Below, one piece after another: positions 59,303 to 64,000 of a stretch of 64,000 nucleotides of DNA; position 1 is the first letter of the stretch; the number at the start of each line of letters is the position of its first letter. Position numbers and translations under genes: made by a program. The notes beneath the pieces were generated by a model. The model was not told the DNA's origin and searched no databases. It was given only the letters and a program-made list of their open reading frames with translations. The stretch comes from Myxococcus xanthus (GTDB taxonomy: Bacteria > Myxococcota > Myxococcia > Myxococcales > Myxococcaceae): NCBI RefSeq assembly GCF_900106535.1, contig NZ_FNOH01000006.1, positions 248,001 through 312,000 of the forward strand, in the 5' to 3' direction.

Positions 59303-59773
59303 ATGCCCGACCCGTCCGTACTCGCCACCTGGGGCCTCCCGGGGTTGTTCCTCGTCGCGATGCTTGCGGGCTCCGTGGTTCCAGTGCCGTCGGAGGCGCT
59401 GCTGGCCGCGCTCGTCTACGGCGGGACGGCGCCCGTTACCGCCATCGGAGTGGCCACCACGGGCAACGTGCTGGGCGCGCTGTCGCTCTACGTGCTGGGC
59501 CGGTGGGTGGCGGGTGGTGGTGGAGGCGCCTTGGGGCGCTGGTACGCGCGGCGCCGTGAGAAGGAGGGGCCTCGCATGCAGCGCGTGGAGGCCTGGACGC
59601 GGAAGTGGGGCGCGCCCGCGCTCATCATGTCCTGGATGCCCGTGGTGGGTGACGCGTTCGTCATCGCCGGCGGCATGCTGGGGGTGCGCCCGCTGCCTTT
59701 CGTCTTCTTCGTCACGCTCGGCAAGGGCCTTCGTTATCTCGCCGTCGCCCTGTCCGCCGCCGCCACGCTGTAG
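59303..59773 (+). CDS. DedA/YqaA-type small membrane protein
   Basis: A 156-residue protein with four to five membrane segments. AGSVVPVPSEALLAALVYGG, TGNVLGALSLYVLGRW and MSWMPVVGDAFVIAGGMLGV are the paired motifs of the YqaA/DedA (SNARE-associated/VTT) family, which scramble lipids or maintain the membrane potential. Two starts are possible, ATG 59267 and ATG 59303; the second gives the usual length. Convergent with nothing; a 160-base gap to the next gene holds no recognised element. Confidence 0.85.
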   Translation: MPDPSVLATWGLPGLFLVAMLAGSVVPVPSEALLAALVYGGTAPVTAIGVATTGNVLGALSLYVLGRWVAGGGGGALGRWYARRREKEGPRMQRVEAWTRKWGAPALIMSWMPVVGDAFVIAGGMLGVRPLPFVFFVTLGKGLRYLAVALSAAATL

Positions 59774-59933
59774 TGCCCGTCCCAGACGGTTTCACCGATG
59801 TTTCACGCAACGTGTCTGCGTTCCGCTCGATAAAGGAAACGGGTGAGCATCGCATTCCCTGTGAATCGGGTAGCGTGTGGATGTCTCATCCGACCACTCA
59901 ACAGCTCCTTGTCAGGGGGCAGGACCGGACATC

Positions 59934-61667
59934 ATGCGTGACGACGCAACTCCTTCAAGCCATGTGCAGTCGAACTGGCGGCGACATGTCGCCGCGCTGT
60001 TGCTGGCGGTGCTCGCGGCGTGTGGTGGCGAGGACACGGCGCTGGAGTCCGTGGGGCTCGACGGCGCGGAAGTCGGGCAGCGGCAGGACGCGCTGGGTGA
60101 GGTCCGTCTTCGCCTGGTGGCGGCCAACACGTCCAGCGGCAACGGGCAGGACTACGACCCGGGCCACGGCATCCGCATCTTCCAGGGCACGGACGCCGAC
60201 GTGGTGATGATTCAGGAGTTCAACTACAAGTCGAACTCCGCGGCGGACATCCGTGGCTTCGTGGACACGACGTTCGGCACGCAGTTCCACTACTACCGCG
60301 AGGGTGGGGCGCAGATTCCCAACGGCATCATCAGCCGCTACCCCATCATCGCCTCGGGCGAGTGGGATGACCCGTACGTCTCCAACCGCGACTTCGCCTG
60401 GGCGCGCATCGACGTGCCGGGCCCGAAGGACCTCTGGGCGGTGAGCGTGCACTTCCTCACCACGGGCAGCAGCAACCGCAACTCGGAGGCCAGCAATCTG
60501 GTCAGCCGCATCAAGGCCAACATCCCCGCGGGCGACTACCTCGTCATCGGCGGAGACTTGAACACCGGCAGCCGCAACGAGTCCGCATTCAGCACGCTGT
60601 CCCAGGTGGTGCGCACGGCGGGCCCGCACCCGGCGGACAAGAATGGCAACACCAACACCAACGCGGGCCGCAACGCCCCGTATGACCACGTGCTGGTGGA
60701 CAGCGACCTGTTCGCGTACCAGACGCCCGTTGTCATCGGTGGCAGCACCTTCACCAACGGCCTGGTGGTGGATACGCGCGTCTACTCGCCGCTGAGCGAC
60801 ATCGCGCCCGCGCTGTCCGGTGACAGCGGGGCCTCTGGCATGCAGCACATGGCCGTCATCAAGGACTTCCTCATCCCGGGCGACAGCTCGCCCGGCAACA
60901 ATGCCTCCGTCACGGTGACGTCGCCCAACGGCGGTGAGAGCTGGGCGGGCGGGAGCGTGCGCGACATCACCTGGACGTCGACCAGCGTCACGAACGTGAA
61001 GCTGGAGTACACGCTCAATGGCAGCACCTGGAGCACGCTGGCCGCCAGCACGGCCGCCTCCGCGGGCAGCTACGCGTGGACGGTGCCGTCCAGCGCCACC
61101 ACCACCGCGCAGGTCCGCATCAGCGACGCGTCCAACGCGAGCGTCAGCGACCTCAGCAACGCGGCCTTCACCATCACCACGGTGCCGACGGGCGGCACGG
61201 GCAAGGTCATCATCAACGAGGTGATGGTCAACGAGCCGGGCTCGAACGTCGCGGGCGAGTTCGTGGAGTTGGTGAACACGGGCACCGGGGCGGTGGACCT
61301 GAGCGGGTGGACGGTGTCCGACGCGGCCAGCCTGCGTCACACCTTCCCCGGTGGCACCTCGCTGGCGGCGGGCGGCGTCATCGTGGTGTTCGGCGGCGCG
61401 GCGGGCATCCCGGCCGGCACGCCCAACGCGGTGTCCGCCTCCACGGGCACGCTGGGCCTGTCCAACAGCGGTGACACCGTCACCGTGAAGACGGCGACTG
61501 GCACGGTGGTGGAGTCCGCGGTGTTGTCCTCCGGTGTGAGTGGCACGGATGGCGTGTCCGCCAACCGCAGCCCGGACCTGGGCGCCACGGCGACCTTCGT
61601 GCTGCACACCAGCCTGTCCAGCCTGCAGTCCTCGCCGGGCCGTCGCGTCAACGGCTCGGCGTTCTGA
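59934..61667 (+). CDS. Secreted lipoprotein endonuclease/exonuclease with Ig-like and LTD domains
   Basis: A 577-residue lipoprotein (signal LLLAVLAACGG, lipidation at the Cys). Residues about 55-320 are an EEP-fold domain with MIQEFNYKSNS (metal Glu), VIGGDLNTGSRNES (Asp/Asn), and YDHVLVDSDL (Asp-His). Then a Ser/Thr-rich Ig-like segment (SVTVTSPNGGESWAGGSVRDITWTS) leads to a lamin-tail domain (INEVMVNEPGSN, EFVELVNTGTGAVDLSGWTVSD). It would cut DNA or a phosphodiester outside the cell, with the LTD as a binding module. A terminator follows. ATG 59934 was chosen; an upstream frame would disrupt the signal. Confidence 0.88.
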   Translation: MRDDATPSSHVQSNWRRHVAALLLAVLAACGGEDTALESVGLDGAEVGQRQDALGEVRLRLVAANTSSGNGQDYDPGHGIRIFQGTDADVVMIQEFNYKSNSAADIRGFVDTTFGTQFHYYREGGAQIPNGIISRYPIIASGEWDDPYVSNRDFAWARIDVPGPKDLWAVSVHFLTTGSSNRNSEASNLVSRIKANIPAGDYLVIGGDLNTGSRNESAFSTLSQVVRTAGPHPADKNGNTNTNAGRNAPYDHVLVDSDLFAYQTPVVIGGSTFTNGLVVDTRVYSPLSDIAPALSGDSGASGMQHMAVIKDFLIPGDSSPGNNASVTVTSPNGGESWAGGSVRDITWTSTSVTNVKLEYTLNGSTWSTLAASTAASAGSYAWTVPSSATTTAQVRISDASNASVSDLSNAAFTITTVPTGGTGKVIINEVMVNEPGSNVAGEFVELVNTGTGAVDLSGWTVSDAASLRHTFPGGTSLAAGGVIVVFGGAAGIPAGTPNAVSASTGTLGLSNSGDTVTVKTATGTVVESAVLSSGVSGTDGVSANRSPDLGATATFVLHTSLSSLQSSPGRRVNGSAF

Positions 61668-61688
61668 GCCTCCCCGCTTGAAGTGTCG

Positions 61689-61732
61689 CGGCCCTGCTTC
61701 CCGTTCGCGCGGGAAGCAGGGCCGTGTTGTTT
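61689..61732 (+). terminator. Intrinsic terminator after the LTD nuclease gene
   Basis: A perfect 15-base-pair stem (61689-61703 with 61710-61724) with a TTCGCG loop is followed by TGTTGTTT. Read on the other strand it lacks a T-run. Confidence 0.88.
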
Positions 61733-61742
61733 CAGCGGAGCC

Positions 61743-62930
61743 TCAGTGGTTCTCCGGCGGCGTGGGCGACAGGGGCACGCGCTCGCGCGTCTCCGCCGAC
61801 AGCACGGACGGGCGGATGATGAGGCTTTCGTCGCCGCTCGGACCTCCGGGCGTGGCCGGGTCTCCGGGGCGCGGCGTGGGCCGGCCGTAGTCGCGCTCGT
61901 AGATGCGCAGCAGGGCCAGGAAGAAGGCCACGATGAGGGGCCCCAACAGCAGGCCCACCGTGCCAAACGCGGCCAGGCCTCCGAGCAGCGCGAAGAAGAC
62001 GATGGCCGCGTGCTGGTGCATGCCGCGCCTGGCCAGCAGCGGCTTCACGATGTTGTCCACCAGCCCCACCACCACCGTGCCCCAGATGGCGAGGAACAGC
62101 GCCGCCCACGGGTGGCCGCTGAAGAACATCAGCGCCGCGGCGACCAGCACCACGATGGCGGCGCCCACGGCGGGGATGAGCGCCATGAAGAACGCCACGC
62201 CCGCGAAGAAGAGCGCCGCGGGGACGCGGGCGATGAGGAAACCGACGAGCGCCGCCGCCGCCTGCACGCCCGCGGTGGCCACCGACGAGACGAGCACCGC
62301 CACGGAGACGCTGCGGAACTCCCGCAGGATTTCACGCGTCTGGCCGCGCCGCAGGGGCGAGACGCTCTCCACCCAACTCACCAGCCGCGCGCCCTCCGTC
62401 AGCAGGAAGAAGAGGGCGATGAGCATCATCACCGTCTGGAACGCGATGGAGCCCGTCGCGGCCACCGCGCCGGTGACGGCCCGCGCCGCTGTGCCGCCCT
62501 GGGTGCTCACCTGCTGCTGGAGCGTCTCGTCGAGCTGGGCCTGCTCCAGGGGGATGCGCTCCAGCAGCCTCTCTACCGGGCCTCGCACGGGGCTGGGAAT
62601 CTTGCCAATCAGTCCTTCCACCCCTTCCCGCTGCACCGTGTCAGAGACGAACTTCACGCCGTCCGACACCTCGGTGACGATGAAGGCCGTGAGACCACCC
62701 AGGGGGAGGAGCAGGGCCAGGATGACTCCCGAGACGATGACCCCCGCCGCCAGGTTGTTGTGTCCGCGGAGCTTCCGGCTCAGCCGCGAGTAGAGGCCGT
62801 AGAAGGTTCCCGCGAGCACCGCCGCCAGGAAGAAGGCCTTGGCGAACGGGCGGACAACCAGGGCGAGCAGGATGATGGAAAGGATGATGAGGCCAGTGAA
62901 CACCCGCCGGGCGGTCTGCTCGGTTGCCAT
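61743..62930 (-). CDS. AI-2E transporter family membrane protein
   Basis: A 395-residue protein of the AI-2E family, with about seven to eight membrane segments and a central soluble segment (LIGKIPSPVRGPVERLLERIPLEQAQLDETLQQQV). LIARVPAALFFAGVAFFMALIPAVGAAIVVLVAAAL and the closing GLLLGPLIVAFFLALLRIYERDY are family-typical. Members include TqsA (AI-2 exporter) and Na+/H+ antiporters, so substrate is uncertain. ATG 62930 (MATEQTARRVF) was chosen over a longer frame. Confidence 0.9.
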   Translation of the reverse strand: MATEQTARRVFTGLIILSIILLALVVRPFAKAFFLAAVLAGTFYGLYSRLSRKLRGHNNLAAGVIVSGVILALLLPLGGLTAFIVTEVSDGVKFVSDTVQREGVEGLIGKIPSPVRGPVERLLERIPLEQAQLDETLQQQVSTQGGTAARAVTGAVAATGSIAFQTVMMLIALFFLLTEGARLVSWVESVSPLRRGQTREILREFRSVSVAVLVSSVATAGVQAAAALVGFLIARVPAALFFAGVAFFMALIPAVGAAIVVLVAAALMFFSGHPWAALFLAIWGTVVVGLVDNIVKPLLARRGMHQHAAIVFFALLGGLAAFGTVGLLLGPLIVAFFLALLRIYERDYGRPTPRPGDPATPGGPSGDESLIIRPSVLSAETRERVPLSPTPPENH

Positions 62931-63051
62931 ACCCGTCAAGGTAGGGCGGCCATCACAGAAGGGTAGGGACGGGAGGCGCTTTTGCCTGCCCGCCTGCTGT
63001 CCTGCCAAGAAGGCTTGGGCCCGGCCCCAGGGCGGCTAGAGTGGCCGCGCC

Positions 63052-63468
63052 ATGCCGCCCTTCGAATCCACCCAATTCACTGTCTGGCTGCTCCAGGCGC
63101 TCTGCGCCGTCTTCCTGGCCATCCTCTTCCTCCAGTCTGGCCTCGACAAGGTCATCGACTGGAAGGGCAACCTGGGCTGGCTCACGGGCCACTTTTCCAA
63201 GAGCCCCCTGCGCGGCGTGGTGCCGCTGATGCTGGCCACCGTCACCGTGCTGGAGCTGGCGGCGGGCGCGCTCAGCGCCGCGGGGCTGGTGTCGCTGGTG
63301 GCCACGGGCAGCGCGACGCTGGCCTTCTGGGGCGCGCTGCTCTCCGCGGTGTCGCTGGTGGCGCTCTTCTTCGGCCAGCGGCTGGCGAAGGACTACGCCG
63401 GCGCGGGCGGACTGGTGCACTACTTCCTGCTGACGCTGGTGGCGGTGTACGTCACCCGCCTGGGCTGA
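63052..63468 (+). CDS. DoxX-like membrane protein
   Basis: A 138-residue protein with four membrane segments: LQALCAVFLAILFLQSGLDKVIDW (with the DoxX-like F-x-x-S-G-x-x-K), LMLATVTVLELAAGALSAAG, ATLAFWGALLSAVSLVALFFG and YFLLTLVAVYVTRL. DoxX-like proteins have varied or unknown roles, often in redox contexts. It is convergent with the ThrE-like gene with a one-base gap. Confidence 0.8.
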   Translation: MPPFESTQFTVWLLQALCAVFLAILFLQSGLDKVIDWKGNLGWLTGHFSKSPLRGVVPLMLATVTVLELAAGALSAAGLVSLVATGSATLAFWGALLSAVSLVALFFGQRLAKDYAGAGGLVHYFLLTLVAVYVTRLG

Positions 63469-63469
63469 G

Positions 63470-64000
63470 TCAGAGCACCTTGCGCGTGGGGACCAGGGCG
63501 TTGGCGGACAGCAGTCCGGCCACCAACGCCACGGCCACCATCAGCATGGAGAAGGCCGTGTCCACGCCGGCCACCACGTCCCGCTCCAGCAGGGATGACA
63601 GGCTGCGGAAGCCCACACTGCCGGGCACCAGGAGCATGAGCCCGGGCACCAGCGTGGTGATGGAGGGCTTGTTGCGCAGCCGGGCCAGCGCGTTGCTGCC
63701 CATGGCCAGCAGCAGCGCGCCCACGAAGGCGCCCAACTGAGCCCCCAGCAGCAGCGAGCCCAGACGGGCCCCCGCGAAGGCGAAGGTGCAGGCTCCGGCA
63801 ATCCAGCCCCAATCCCTGGGGCGCGCGCGGAAGAGCACGCACACCGCGAAGATGGCCACCAGCAGCATGGGCAACTGAGTCCAGTCCGGCAGCGCGGGCG
63901 GCAGCGGCGCCACGGGCGGCTCGGGCAGCACCACCGACAGCCGGCTGCCCAGGGCCACGCCGAAGCCCAACTGGAGGAAGACGAGCGCCGCCGCCGTGAG
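63470..64000 (-). CDS. ThrE-type threonine/serine exporter, N-terminus cut off
   Basis: The last 176 residues of a membrane protein whose start lies beyond the window. Five to six membrane segments are visible, with the ThrE-family features LGAFVGALLLAMGSNALARL and ITTLVPGLMLLVPGSVGFRSLSSLLE near a C-terminal helix pair. ThrE exports threonine and serine in corynebacteria. The frame is open to position 64000. Confidence 0.82.
   Translation of the reverse strand, partial: LTAAALVFLQLGFGVALGSRLSVVLPEPPVAPLPPALPDWTQLPMLLVAIFAVCVLFRARPRDWGWIAGACTFAFAGARLGSLLLGAQLGAFVGALLLAMGSNALARLRNKPSITTLVPGLMLLVPGSVGFRSLSSLLERDVVAGVDTAFSMLMVAVALVAGLLSANALVPTRKVL

Overview
The window is about 70% G+C bacterial chromosome with dense, often overlapping genes and many GTG starts. 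It almost certainly comes from a myxobacterium of the Myxococcaceae (Myxococcus or a close relative). The best evidence is at 16.7-20.0 kb, where three families known essentially only from these bacteria lie together: a DUSAM-domain protein, a double-CXXCG protein and a TIGR02269/DUF2380-type lipoprotein. No rRNA, tRNA, insertion sequence, phage gene or CRISPR array was seen. All calls come from reading the sequence; no database search was run.

Layout. 0-2.6 kb: a leftward set (SDR epimerase, HAD phosphatase, truncated LarA-like protein). 2.6-8.7 kb: a SWIB-domain protein with a Lys/Ala-rich tail behind a repeat-containing leader, then treY-glgX for making trehalose from glycogen. 8.8-13 kb: TerC, ApaG, an Fe-S type ferrochelatase and two lipoproteins. 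13-16.6 kb: a SWIM-SNF2 helicase. 16.6-20 kb: an accessory island resembling the lipoprotein-toxin/immunity modules used in myxobacterial kin discrimination, including one lipoprotein gene broken by an in-frame TGA. 20-22.5 kb: divergent threonylcarbamoyl-AMP synthase and a SRPBCC-epimerase fusion. 22.5-27.2 kb: a four-gene Gld-like ABC transporter operon. 27.2-30.7 kb: an operon in which a short GvpA/J/M-like protein and a GvpF/L protein flank a sensor kinase and a response regulator. 31-39.5 kb: Rieske oxidoreductase, hemerythrin, AlkA-type glycosylase, AmpG-like and APC transporters, an exported methyltransferase, an aminotransferase and a lipoprotein.

39.7-43.4 kb is an oxidative-stress locus: dps, ahpD, ahpC and a divergent sigma-54 activator with a Cys-rich GAF domain. 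A near-consensus sigma-54 promoter (GG-N10-GC) precedes ahpC, and two copies of a 38-39 bp dyad element lie in the intergenic region at enhancer and autoregulatory positions. Together these suggest a self-contained sigma-54-controlled peroxide defence switch, the most coherent candidate for an undescribed circuit here.

43.5-64 kb: an unknown 454-residue protein, a 5-oxoprolinase locus with PxpA and PxpB fused, a triheme lipoprotein cytochrome c, a class V aminotransferase beside cysE-cysK, an acyl-CoA synthetase, TfoX-N, a LysR/MFS divergent pair with dyad operators, an MBL-Ser/Thr kinase operon facing a DedA-like gene across two dyads, a secreted nuclease-LTD lipoprotein, an AI-2E-type permease, a DoxX-like protein and a truncated ThrE-like exporter.
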